Assembly (NCBI GenBank): GCA_015680685.1
Contig: MNCI01020717.1
Location: 325,625-389,624 of the forward strand
Reading direction: 5' to 3'
Source of the DNA: Gnetum montanum
Taxonomy: Eukaryota > Streptophyta > Gnetopsida > Gnetales > Gnetaceae
DNA: 64,000 nt
Of this stretch, positions 24,380-36,174 are shown in pieces. The translations under genes and the position numbers were made by a program. Position 1 is the first letter of the stretch. Every line of letters starts with the position of its first letter. The notes beneath the pieces were generated by a model, which saw only the letters and a list, made by a program, of their open reading frames with translations, was not told where the DNA came from and did not search any database.

Positions 24380-27300
24380 AGTTGTTACACTATGCCTAAA
24401 GGTGGGGCCTCTTGTAGCCTGGATGGTCCTTCATCATGTCCTAGCCCTAGTGGTGACCTAGGTTACTCCACTGCTACTCCTACTACATCTATAAACATGA
24501 AGGCATTCAATAGTGCCTTTAGCTCTTCTTCCTTACTCTATGGATCACTAATAGTCTAGGCAATCTGACCTAGAATAGTTGGTATTGGTATATCCCATGA
24601 GCATGACATTGTTAAAAACATTTCTTTCATATTTACATACTAGGCTATAAATTATTTATGTTCAATGTTGAACGTAGAGATAAGGTTTTGTAGTTTCTAA
24701 TGGTTGCTCATCTTTCTAGCTAGATTCTCAACAAATAATAATTGATCTTTGAACTTGCTCTTGAGAACCTAAAGATCTACATTAGCTACTTCTATCTTCT
24801 ACTTTGACTCTTTATGGATCTTAAACTCTACCTCATAAAGAAGGTAGGAGTTGGCCATCTACTTCTCTAATGCTAACCTTTATCATTCTATAGTCAGTAG
24901 TACCAAGTTTTCATATCAGAGGTTGGCTAACTTTATATGTTCATTCATCTCCTCAATTTACAACTTCTTTAGCAAGATTTTTGATTAATTTTATGCATTG
25001 AGTTCATCAAAGATGGGCTTCCACATATTACTTCTTTGTTGGAGTTGCTAGAAGGATCCATTCACCTTTGCTTTCATCAACTTGATATCCTTTTAATTCA
25101 CCTATTTAATCATTCTTACCTAGTTTCTATAATGATTCTTTACTCTTTCATATCTAAGGAATTCATTCTTCCAAGAAATAATCTCAATGGTAGTCTTTTG
25201 ATGAATGGCTTAAACTTCCTTCATTAAGAGATTTCTATTTTCTATTGCTAACCTCCTAACATCTTGGTTCACCTTCACAAGTTGTTCATATTGCTAATGA
25301 ATGTACAATTACTTTTTTTTCTTTAGAGCTTTTTCTAGACACTGATCTCCTTAGTCAAAGTGATGATCTCCTTGCATGTGTCTCATAGGTCATGTCTCTT
25401 AAAATTCATTATGGCTTTGGATAGTAATACATCCAAGATCTTCATCTCCTTGGCATTCTTAGCCTCTTTGAGTTTCTATTAAAGGTATTAAAAAGCTTCA
25501 TTTCTAGCAAGTTCTAGCTATAGAATGACAAGGTGTGAAAAGCAGGCTCTTAATTCCATAACCTCTATTACCAATCATTGGTTTTTGTTGGTGGCTTCTT
25601 CACATTGTACTTATATAATGAGAAGATTACCTATTACCTCTAATACCTACAATTAAATTACTAAAATACCTTATGGAAGATTAAAGATCTCCAAAATGAG
25701 TTGCCTATTTTTGACCAATGATTTCAACACTTTCTCATGTTATGCTACATTCATTCCCTTACTTTCAAATCCTACATATATTTGAATATCTACCATTATA
25801 GTAATATTAGAAATAAATGTTGTAAAAACACTTAGAGACTCAAAAATTCTATCTACCATCATATCTACTATTGTTGTTTGATCCTTGTGTGGCATGACCA
25901 AGACTATTATTTCTTCCCTATCCTCTAGCTTGAAGAACAAGGCTGTGACATTTTTAGAAATTTCAAGAAGTGATTCTTCCAAGATAGACATAGTAGCCTC
26001 TTGTGCATTATAATTTCCATGAATAGGATCCTAGTCTTGGCATGCAAAGAATAGATGAACCAAGTCATTCATTCGCTAGATGATAATCCTTGTAACTCCA
26101 TTTAGGTTGCTCATGATTGGATGGTATACTAAGGACTTGATACTATCCCTAGAGGCTTGTTACTAGAGCTATTATTCCCTAAGTTTCCTTACGTGTTCAA
26201 TGGCTTTCATCATCTCTAATGTCATCTTGAGTGCTAATGGTGGTGATGGAGGTGGTACTTTCTCTTGGTGCTTAGCAAGAAATTTGTCTTTAATCCTTTC
26301 TTACCATGATACGATAGGGGCCCTATGGATTATATCATTGGAATAGTAAGCTATTCCTACATTTTTACAAAATTTTATAATAAATCATGGGAAGGGAAGT
26401 GTCTTATGATCCTTCTCATTCTCCTTGGATCTCTTTTCAATCATTAAGAAGATGAGCTAAGAAAGGTTGAGTAAGAAGTTTTTGGTTACATTTGTACATG
26501 CCCTAGCAAAGAATGTGGTAACTTTGGTTAGTCTCATTGTTGGATTGAGGTGATAGGCTAAAATTTTGAAATATTCATGCTTTACCTTTTTGAGAGCACT
26601 ATATCCTTTATAGTCCACTCCATAGCATTACTAATTTTATTCCTTCTTGACCTCTGCATCTACCTATGTTGAACCTTTGGCTAACTTTACCCCAGTGTTG
26701 GGCAATTTAAGGGCTTCAGCAATGGCTTCCATAGAAGAAGAGATGGTGATACCTTTGATTTTAATGGTTGTATCTCCTTAGTGGTTGTTCTAGAAGAGGT
26801 ACATCTTTCTAATTTATTATTCCTCACTAGTGAAAATTATGGGTCATAATGGAGACCCTTACATCTTTGTTCAGATCTCTTATGACACAAACTCTAGGAA
26901 AGATCCACAGTGTAGTTCTTGAAGGGCCATGCATTGCACTTTCTTGCTTCTCATCTTTTCTAGGAAGGCCTTTATGAGAATAACCTCTATATTTTGCTTG
27001 GATCTTTGATCCTCATCCTATCTAGATTGTCCTATCTTTGTGGTAGTAATCTAGTAGAGAGATTCTCAAGTTCTTCTCGCACGAGTCCAACAGCATGCAT
27101 CATTTCAACAACTTATTTTTGTTGATGTGGCTATCACTACTATAGTTTCCTTCCTCCCCCTAGTCTATCCTACTTGAGCTATGATGGCTCCGTTACTTAT
27201 GGTCCCTATTTTAGTGCCATCTGCAATCACCTAGATAACCTTGGATTAGTTATTCTAATTTTCTCCCTTAAGTCTATATACCTTCCAATTGCTTTTGGGT
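24380..27300 (-). pseudogene. Third ORF of element D (plant-transposon-protein-like, long coiled coil)
   Basis: Minus-strand reading through 26550-25740 gives ENEKDHKTLPFP*FIIKFC, then KNVGIAYYSNDIIHRAPI, then KDKFLAKHQEKVPPPSPPLA, then a helical segment in an 83-codon frame (25740-25991). The LPFP-x-FI...C-x-x-VG-I block is the typical ending of the putative plant transposon protein domain found in Athila/Tat and Sirevirus third ORFs. The remainder to 24380 is rich in E, K and L and likely coiled coil. Many stops. Function is unknown; it sits at the env-like position between integrase and PPT. Confidence 0.5.
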
Positions 27301-28533
27301 TAGTAAATATTTTGAAAAAGTAGGTATTAAGGCTCTTCAATGGTTGAAAATGTTTAAATAATTTAATATTTTAATTATAAATTTTCAAAGGTAGATGATT
27401 AGTAGATGTTTTCTTTAATATTATTTTAATACTTTAACTATGATGTGTTAGCAAAATTCATTAACAAAATTTGTTGTGGCCCCTATGATGTAGAGCATAT
27501 CTCTAAAAGCTTATAGGTCAATGAATGGGTGGAATCAGGTATGTTAGAAGGAATTCATGGCTTTTGAAAGATTTTGGGCTTTGAAAATCCCTTAGCATTT
27601 GAAGTAAAATGTGAAACTTTTCATTAAGGATCATGCCTATATATAGTTTTTTTGGGCTACACTGACAAGGATATGTTGATGCAACCATTTGTCCAAATTT
27701 TTAATTAACAAACTAAGGAATTTTTGGAGAGTTTTGAAATAAAATGAGAGATAAATGAAAGCAAAAATGAAGTAAAAATAAGGAACACAATAAATTAGTA
27801 TTTATGTAATCAAGGATTAGAGGGGAAAAAGCTTTGTTTCAGGTTGGGAATACATGTTTTCAAGATAGAAATGGGTTGAACAAAATACAAAGTTGGATGA
27901 TGTAAAGTACTAAAATTGTATCCAAATAAATTAAGACACATGGTGATGGATGTTAAATGGGATGTCCAAAAGCTATGCAAGTGGGTTCTTCCTAAAGTAG
28001 GTCCATGCCTGAAAATGCCCTTGCATAACCATATCATGAGGAACCTACGAGCATCTTGTATATTTAATGTTGATTTAGGTTAAACACCATACCCACACAA
28101 CTATAGCCCTCAAGGTTATGCATTCTAAAGGATCAAAAATCATTAGAACAATCATGATACATAGTATCAAGATGAGAAAATGGAATCTATAAAGGATTTG
28201 TAAAGAAATAGGGACATAAGAGTCTGGATTATTTTGATAGAAGGTCCTTGTGAATCAAGTGATTAAGGTGATTCATACTTATCCATTCAAGTCCATTCTA
28301 TTAGCATTGATCTCACATTATTGTACCCATTCTATCATACTAATGTGAGAATATAACAACCACAAGAGATTATCATTACTATAGAAAAAGAAGGAAGAAG
28401 GAGGTAGTTGGACATTTTAAGAAAGAAACTTAGACAATAGTTAGAGGGTTGTCTTCAAGCATGGGTAACATGTCTTTCTAGCCTCATAACCCATGCTTGT
28501 ATCTTAAGAGAACTTTAGAGAGGTATGCTTTTA

Positions 28534-28588
28534 TCCCCCTCTCCCTCCCACCACCCTCACCCCTCCTCCTCCCCCTCCATCTCTCTAT
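28534..28588 (-). other. 55-nt purine run between integrase and third ORF of D
   Basis: The plus strand is almost pure pyrimidine here (CCCCCTCTCCCTCCCACCAC and onward), so the minus, coding-sense strand is a long polypurine tract. Its position matches the internal purine tracts of A (16956) and B (45467). Confidence 0.55.
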
Positions 28589-29299
28589 TTTTTGAAAGGA
28601 AATACCACTTTACAAAGAACATATTTTCTTTTTGGATTATAAGAGAAGTGATGATAAATTCTGTATGAAGTCATGAAACTCATGGAGGAAGTTAAGAAAA
28701 AAAACTCAAGAAATCCCATTCAGACCACACCATTTTTTATTTCCACTTAGTGCTTTCTCCATTTTTTGAGTAAAAAGATCAAAAGTTGTTTGTAGTTTCA
28801 GAATGAAAGAACCATAGTATCTCAGTAATCTCATATTGAGAGATATGGAATGGGTGAATATCATAGACTCAATACCTTGTACCATTGTGTAAATAAAAAT
28901 TTCATTAGAAGAGAACATAATTCTGAAAACAAAGTTTTCCTATCCATAGCACAATAAGCCTAGTATCCACATTTAGCAATAATAACAATTACATTGACTA
29001 TAAAAAATAAAATATTTTAAAACATGCATGACATGAAGAGTAAAATAAAATTAACAAAAGGTGATGACAAGTAAAAGGAAAAACATATATAAGAAAGTTA
29101 AAAATGTATGAAATAATGTGTAAAATAAAAAAGTAAGCTTATATACGCCTCAAAGTATCAAGTTAGACAATTATCTCCCCCATGACTAAGTTGATAGAAG
29201 AAAATCCTTTAAAAATTGATGTGTGGTTATCTTTTTGTTAAGGTGTTAGGATTTATCTTGATTATTCAGAAGCCTTTAAATGGTTTTACTCATTGGATG

Positions 29300-30540
29300 T
29301 TTACTAGCATATGTTTTGGGGGACTTTTTGAATGATATACTATCTATAATGTATAATGTAAGATCCTTTCTATAATGTCTAGAACTTAGTTCATTAAGGC
29401 ACATGCATGGGAATCTAATAGAAAATCTTATCACCTAGTTAAAATTCAATCCTTCTTATTTAGTTGTTGTGTCATTATTTACTGTATGCCTTGTGCACTT
29501 CATTTATCATGAGAGCTACCCTTCAATTCTCATCTAGTATGTTGAGTGTCATTAATCATTCTTGTGCTAAGTCAATGTCTAAGTCAAGGAATGTACTTAT
29601 GAGTGTATGAAGTTTAATAAAGATTAAAAGTTTGGGTAGTTTTCCCTACACAAACTCATAGGGAAAGTATCCTATAGAAAGTTTCCAAGTGGAGTGATAA
29701 GCTAAGAGGACATCATTAAGTTTTGTACTCTAGTCTTCATATATTTATTAATGGTTCCTATTAGAATCCTTGTAATCTTTCTATTGGTAAATTTGGCTTG
29801 ACCATTGGCTTAGAGATGATAGAGTGTTGTGATTTTATGTTCTACTTCCAAGCATTGCATCAATTTGCAAAATGTAGTACCAGTGAAATGGATTCCATTT
29901 TCAAAAATTAGTGTCCTAAATATACCAAACCTATTTATCACTTATTGCTAAAAGAATTGACATACAATGAAGGAAGTATAGTTAGTGACAACTCTAACTT
30001 TAGACTATTTGATGCAGTAGTCAACAACAATAATAATATAAGACTTCTTGTTGGACATTAGAGTGATGGACCCCATGAAGTTAATCCCCCCAAAGATCAA
30101 AAGGCTCCATTCATTGAATTCATTGTTGGAATCCTTTCATTTTGGTTTTCATCCCTCCATCTTATTAATATCATTTACAAGAATGGATAAAATTATGGAT
30201 GTCTTTGAAGATTATGGATCAAAAATATCCTTCCATCAAGATTTTAATGGTTGTTCTTCTTCTTGCATAATGGCCCTCATAGGGACATTCATGACTATCC
30301 TAGAAAACTTGAAGTTAATCATCATTTGCTATGCACCATCATACTAGGTCATCCACATAGATTTTATTGAGGTTTACCTCTATCTTCATGTAATGTTTGA
30401 CCTAGTAAAGAAATAGTTATGTATTTTTATGATCCCATTCCTTAGGAGTCTCCTAAGTAAGTAACTAGAACAACAATTTATCATACCAATTTATGACTCT
30501 AGGTGGTGTTATGATTTTAGTTATCCTAGTAAAAACTAAC
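29300..30540 (-). pseudogene. Integrase of element D
   Basis: The minus strand of 29941-30060 reads INFMGSITLMSNKKSY, then IIIVVDYCIK*SKVRVVTN, the first part of the gypsy integrase core. The first catalytic Asp (usually D-F-x-G-P) is Asn. A C-terminal piece (DLAQE*LMTLNILDEN, then RVALMINEVHKAYSK) lies at 29461-29580. Stops interrupt. It follows RNase H in normal order. Confidence 0.65.
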
Positions 30541-30680
30541 TCATCTAGGAATTGATTAAACAAAGGCTTCTCATAAACTTTGTTATTCCATCTTAACTAA
30601 GATAATTAATCAACAATAATATTCTTGATTCCATTTTTATCCACCATTGTTAGGTAAAAATTCTATAAAATTACTAGCCA

Positions 30681-30902
30681 CTATATAACATAGGAACTCA
30701 CTATTGGTTTGTTCATGAGGAAGAGAATTATACTATGACCAGTATGCACAAAAACTAAGTATCTAGGCACATAGTACCTAAATTTTTCAAGAGAATGCCC
30801 CACTACCATTAATTCTTTTTTTGTTATGGTATAATTAATTTGTGTATCTACAATGCTTCTACTTATATAATGGATGTAATAGGGACATTCGTAACCATCC
30901 AT
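30681..30902 (-). pseudogene. RNase H of element D
   Basis: The 73-codon frame includes PYYIHYISRSIVDTQINYT, then ITKKELMVVGHSLEKFRYYV, and VFVHTGHSIILFLMNKP. This is the standard gypsy RNase H text (YYISR-L...NY-TEKELLAVV-ALEKFR), with H-T-G-H where D/T-D-H is usual. It degrades the RNA template during replication in an active element. Confidence 0.8.
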
Positions 30903-30989
30903 TTATATAATTACTACTACCAAGGCATAATTGGATGCATTTTTCATGATGTAAAAGGATTTAGACCAATCTATTACTTATAGGATTAG

Positions 30990-31886
30990 TGTTTCTATGA
31001 GTTTCTGCTTCAAGATTTTGAATGCTTATTCACATTCCTTTGTCCATTTGAATGTTTCATGCTTCTTAGTGAGCTTCACTAGTGGTTTGGCAATTTTAGA
31101 GAACTCTTCAATGAAGCATCTATGGTAATCTACGTGTCAAGGAATGACCTAACATCATTAACTATTTAAGGTTGTTTAATGACTCCTTGGATGATCCTAA
31201 TATTTTTTGGATACATCTCAATCCTTTTTTAAAAAATATGGTGCTTTAGGACAATACCTTTCTAAACCATTAAGTGGATTTTTTTCCAATTGAGCTTTAG
31301 GTTAGTCTTCACACACCATTTCAATACCTACTCAAGGTGGTCCAATGCTTGTTAAAAATTAGTACCTTAAGCTGAGAAGTCATCCATAAATAATTCCACA
31401 TCATTTCCAATTTACTGCTAAAAGATGCTAAAGACAAGATGTTGAAAAGTGGCAAGGGCATTAAATAGAATAAAGGAACTTATAGTCAAATATTTAATAG
31501 GAACTTATAAATGTTATTTTAGCTTGGTCTCTTTGTGCAATTTGAATTTGGTTATAGTCACTATATCCATCTAGAAAAGTGTAATACCAATAACCTAATA
31601 TAGTAACTAATACTTGAAATGTAAATGGCAAAGGAAAATAATCCTTAAAGGTGATTATGTTCAATAGCCTAAAGTCTATACAAATTTTTCCTTTCCCTCC
31701 TTTCTTTGACACAATGATAGGTGGGCTTCTCCATTTACTATTTGTCATAGGATAGATGAACCCAACCTTTAAGAGTTTTTCTATATTTTTCTTAACAACT
31801 TCGTTAATTTTGGATTTAATCTTCTTCATGGTTGTCTTTTGTGCTTGATAGCAAAGTTTGGGTAGATTCAATATTGGCATATGCAT
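30990..31886 (-). pseudogene. Reverse transcriptase of element D
   Basis: The 130-codon frame at 31494-31886 begins near MPILNLPKLCYQAQKTT and includes IEKLLKVGFIYPMTNSKWRS, KICIDFRLLN, DYFPLPF and YTFLDGYSDYNQI. These are fingers and palm motifs of Athila/Tat-type RT. Further on, in another frame, ELFMDDFSA keeps the catalytic F-M-D-D (31379-31390). Frameshifts split the fingers from the palm. It is the only RT with an intact DD pair in this window. Confidence 0.85.
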
Positions 31887-31999
31887 GGATCTATCCTTGA
31901 AATTTTATCATATGACTAAGCAAAGGTTATTGGTCATTTGTTCACTATTCTTAGTAGCTTATCTTTTTATTCCTTGGTAAGATGAACATTGATAATTAC

Positions 32000-33020
32000 T
32001 AGTATCTCATTATTTAAGAATACATACTCGAAGACCTCCACTATTATTTTAATTTCAACAACTCCTAATTTGAAGTTTTTGAAATTTTATACTTTCCCCA
32101 ATCTATCTCTAATTCTCTTCTAGTTTTTGATTCTAAGATTTGGTACCTGATTTACTCCATTTCATTTATTTAGAAGATATCTAATGATTTCATGCATATT
32201 TTAGTACTAGATCTATCATCTGTGGTCAACCATTAGGTGCCTTCCCATTTTATGGTTGCTGCATAAAGGTACCTTTGAACATTGGTTGATTCGGTAGACA
32301 TCCTACATGCTATGATGACTATACTTCTAATTGCCCATATCTTCTATATGCAATTACATCCCATGTCACTATACCAAATGCATGGAACTCTCTTCTTTTC
32401 TACATTATCAAATTCATTTTTCTTAGAGATTTCCAAGGAGAGTTCCTTGATTCCTAACTTAGCAACAGTTGTACTAAGCTAAGCCCTTTCCATAATGATT
32501 GGAAAGTCATCCTTACAATTATCTACATGAATTACCAAGAAATCTATTAGATATGAACATTCACTTATGGTAGTCACAATGTCCTCTACCAATCCTAATG
32601 GAATATGGATTATTCTATAAGTTTTAACTTTATATTATACTTTTTGAGTGGAGGTAGGTTCCATGTCTTGTACATCTCTTGGAAAATTAAATTCACACCA
32701 AAATCTAAATCTAATAAGGCCTTACATGGATAATTTCCAATAATTTATAAGTAGATTAGGGGGATTTTAGGATCATTTCCTTTCCTAAGAAGATATCCTA
32801 CCTTTTTCTAGTCTATCACAACATGAATTAACATGATACTTTGAACATTTTAGGACTTTTTATTTGAAGGCAGCTTAATAGAGGATTATTGGGCAGTTTG
32901 GGAGAATTCCATAGCCGTGGGTATCTATAATGATTTGGATGGATTATTAATTTGGAAAAATGGCCTTCTCTGAGGCTTACATTTAGACCCACATAAATGA
33001 TCATCCACTTGTAGATTCAT
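32000..33020 (-). pseudogene. Protease of element D
   Basis: The minus strand reads KALLDLDFGVNLIFQEMYK, then TWNLPPLKKYNIKLKT, then FPIIMERA*LSTTVAKLGI, aligning word for word with the element B protease (ALLNSGSGVNLISQEMYK and WNLPPLKKSNIQL). The catalytic Asp is kept but the following S-G reads L-D. It lies between gag and RT. Confidence 0.7.
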
Positions 33021-33718
33021 AGCTCTTGTGACATTCCACTGTTGAGGTTGCAAAGGGATTTTACCTTGCATTGGTGTTGTAGGTGGTAAAGGGGTAAAGC
33101 TATGAGGTGCATGATGTTTAGGATGGTTAGGAATATATGTAGAAGGGAATTCAACTCATGGAGTGGCAATTCTATGATATTCATAAGGATAGTAGTGATG
33201 GGAATAGGTTTGGGTCGTAAAGCCAATTAGTGACCCAATTTGTTGGACATAATACCAATAAGGATCTGGCTAATAATAAGGATACTACTACCTTGGTGGT
33301 GGCATTCCCCATGACTACAAGTTATGCAATTGTTGATAGTAGTTCTAAGGTTGAGGTGGCATCCAATTTGGATAATATAATTATTGGTGAAATTGTTACC
33401 TATAGTTGCCTTGAGGATAAGGCAACATACTAGGTCCTTTCCTTTTGACAAATTTTGAATTTAAGGCATAAAACCTAGGCTCATACAAGTGTGGAAAAAT
33501 TAGGCAACAACCATTTGAATGTTCATATTGGCATATGCCACATCCTTCATCATTTAAGTTAGAATCTACAACCTCCTCTACTACCAAAACCTTATATTTT
33601 TTATGGTAATAATCCTTCCTAGTGTTCATTTTCCTTCTCCTATTATTTTCCTTAAATTATTATTGTTTGGCTTTTTCCTCCATGATTTTAAGTGTTTTTG
33701 AAACTTCTTTATCACATC
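33020..33718 (-). pseudogene. C-terminal gag of element D
   Basis: It contains GICQYEHSNGCCLIFPHL within the zinc-site-like motif C-x6-H-x4-C-x4-H (33489-33542), then LPYPQGN. Nearer the protease comes PPTTPMQGKIPLQPQQWNV, then TRAMNL. All of these have counterparts in gag of B. The upstream start is cut at about 33718 (VSKTLKIMEE aligns with LVLKIIEVSKEE of B). Confidence 0.75.
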
Positions 33719-35151
33719 CCAAGATTTTACACTTGAATAAACCAAGTTAAATCACAAAAAACTTATTACTTGGGCCTATGATGTTATAATGCTTGTAACC
33801 AAAGAAGAAAATCATCATAAGCATTACAAATATTAATCAAAATACATAGTAAAAAAATAATACACATCGAAGTACTTTAAGTAGTAATACCATTAATCAT
33901 AAACCATAGCTAAATCTCATAATAGAACAAGCTCATAGCCCCAAAATAGAGTTGATAAAATCCAACATTACAAAAGATTATAGACATCATGATCATCATA
34001 AAAACATAATCAAAATCTAAAAATATAAAGAAAAGCTCCAAAGATTCAGCTTCAACACCATCAAGCTCCTATCTTCTACCACTTGAATTTGCATCTACAC
34101 ATGTAGGAAGGATTAGAAACCTTCTACTAGAGCTAATCATCTTGGTGCACCTAGAACAAGTTGACGAATAGGTACATGTTACACAAGAAGCCATCTCAAG
34201 ATCCCTGAGATTAGATACCAAAAGATAAATCCAAAATCATGATATCCATAATAAAAAAAAAGAGATAGGAAAATCAAGAATGTACTAGAATCGATCATCT
34301 ACAAGAATCATTGGTCTGCAAAGATCTCTTCTATTTTGGATGCTATCAATGACCCTCCTCAAGGACTAGTGGATCAATCTCACTTGGTCTTGGATGAACC
34401 AAACCATCTCACTTGATCTTGGATGAACCAAACCTAGAAAAAAACTTATATGGACTACCCATCCTTTAGTTTTACATCATGAAATCTAGCCAAATAACAT
34501 TCACAAGGGATGTCAGTAGACACTACTTTCCTAAATAGTTCCTCCTTAATGTTTGTTTAATGTCATAACCTAAGTGTAATCATAGGTGATGTGGATCAAG
34601 CAAGAAAGTAAACCTTATCCTCCATAATTCCTATCCATTAATACTCAGATCTAGCTACCCAAGGTATAATCATAAGCAATTTGAGTTAAGTTCTAGAGGC
34701 TAACCTAGACTCCCCACAATGCTTACCCATTAATCCCATTGGAATGTACCATCAAGAGGTCAAGATGAGATACTAAAGATAAAAAATGCTTCAAAGATCA
34801 TGAAATAGATAAGATAAATAACATCCATAAGATGGCCATACAAATGATATGTTTTACCTGATTCTAAGTGTTTTTGGATAGTTTTAATGAGCTCAAGGTG
34901 TCTCAAACTTAAAGAAAACTTGTTTGAGCATAAAACAAAGTTATAGACTTTAGTTTAAGTGGTTTTCTAAACAACCCTCGTAGGTGGGACATTCCAGGTC
35001 AGACATCTCGTGTAAGAGATCTCTAGAAGACATCCTAGGTTCTAGGAAAACATCTTCTTTGCTAGAGAGATGTCTCTCTAAACTCCCAAACTTCAAGAAA
35101 GACATCTTTCTGATCTCCATGATGTTTTAATTAGTCAAAAAAAATGAAAAG
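33719..35151. repeat. Possible solo LTR (G) between elements D and E
   Basis: Homology to D ends where TATCACATCCCAAGATTTTA begins, a start resembling TGTCACA-type gypsy LTRs. No coding sequence follows. A 29-30 bp tandem duplication lies at 34376-34434 (word CTTGATCTTGGATGAACC). The right end is rich in AGACATCTT words (34990-35120). Boundaries and family are uncertain. Confidence 0.4.
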
Positions 35152-36119
35152 TGTGGACCTTTAGTATGTCAAAACATTAAGAAAAATTTAAGACAATTTT
35201 TTGTGTGTGTGTGTGTGATTGTTATGCTTGTAGGATAAGAACTTAGATTGAGATAAGAAAGTTTGCAATTGTGGACAAGGAATGAAGAATTTAAAGTACA
35301 AAAGAAGTTTGAAGAAAGATTTCTCCAAGAAACAGCAGATGTCTTGGAAAAATTAAAGGATGCATAGGTAAAGACATCTCTCCAAAATAACAAACATCTT
35401 TCATCAGCCAAAGACATCTTTTCATAGGCAAAGACATCTTCATAGAATGTAGGCTAGTTTTAAAAAGACATCTTTCACCAAACAAAGACATCTTCCCAAA
35501 ATGAAGGCAAATACAAAAAGATGTCTTAGCCATGAAGAAGACATCTTTCATGATCATTAGCTAGTTGTTTCATGATCTCTAAGATGGATTTAGAAACATT
35601 ATAACTATAAGAAGACATCATTCTCATTGGAAAACGTGCAAGCCTTTATACTATCATCGTGTAATCAATTGTCAATCATTGTTGCTTCTCGTTGTATTAT
35701 CATTTGTCCTTTGTAAAGTGTGTTGTACTTCAAAGTGCAAGGATCAACAAACTAAGTTGCATTCATCTCTTATAATTGTTGTTCTCTCTTGTTTTCTTGT
35801 GAGGTTGATGTGCTTCTTACATAAAGGCATCTTGCTTGAGCTTGTCAAGATCCAACAGGATTGAGTGGTTGTGTATTACCACAACACTCTAGAGTGAAGC
35901 TCAAGATTATAAGGTTGTGGAAGCTTGGAAACCACATTCTAATCTTGTCAAGACCTTGTGGGGTTGAGTGATTGGTGCAATGTCACAACACTCTAGAGCA
36001 GAGCTTAGATCTTGTACAGGGTCTTGTATCCTTCAAACCACATTTTAGAGCAATAAAGTATGGAGGTATGCTTGCGATCTACCCTTTGAGTGTGGACTAC
36101 CCAAGTTTAACAATCCTCA
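35152..36119 (+). repeat. 5' LTR of element E
   Basis: TGTGGACC start, end near AATCCTCA. It has a (TG)n run at 35200-35218, a cluster of AAAGACATCTTT words (35330-35560) and two ~103 bp tandem units from 35838. Antisense open frames in the cluster are artefacts of the repeated words. Confidence 0.8.
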
Positions 36120-36120
36120 A

Positions 36121-36133
36121 TTTGTATTAGAAC
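36121..36133 (+). other. Degenerate primer-binding site of element E
   Basis: TTTGTATTAGAAC resembles the plant copia PBS TGGTATCAGAGC (initiator tRNA-Met) with several changes, right after the LTR. Confidence 0.6.
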
Positions 36134-36174
36134 CTAGTACTCTTCTTTGTAATCATTAACTTCAAGAGTGAACA

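Larger units (their letters stand above)
23352..33718 (-). mobile_element. Element D: Athila/Tat-like gypsy element with pol, 5' end lost
   Basis: On the minus strand the order is gag end, protease, RT, RNase H, integrase, purine tract, third ORF, PPT, 3' LTR. The 5' LTR and most of gag are missing: homology to B gag stops at about 33718, where a different LTR-like sequence begins. Its gag-protease text aligns closely with element B and its LTR with A and B, so D is the pol-bearing member of that lineage. Stops and frameshifts are frequent. Confidence 0.85.

Noticed and set aside
35200-35218. (TG)n microsatellite as a separate find
   Set aside because: It is a simple expansion of TGTGTATG text present in both LTRs of element E.
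35169-35557. Antisense open frames in the LTRs of element E (also 40473-40855)
   Set aside because: They arise from the repeated AGACATCTT words; the matching LTR copies give different, unrelated proteins.
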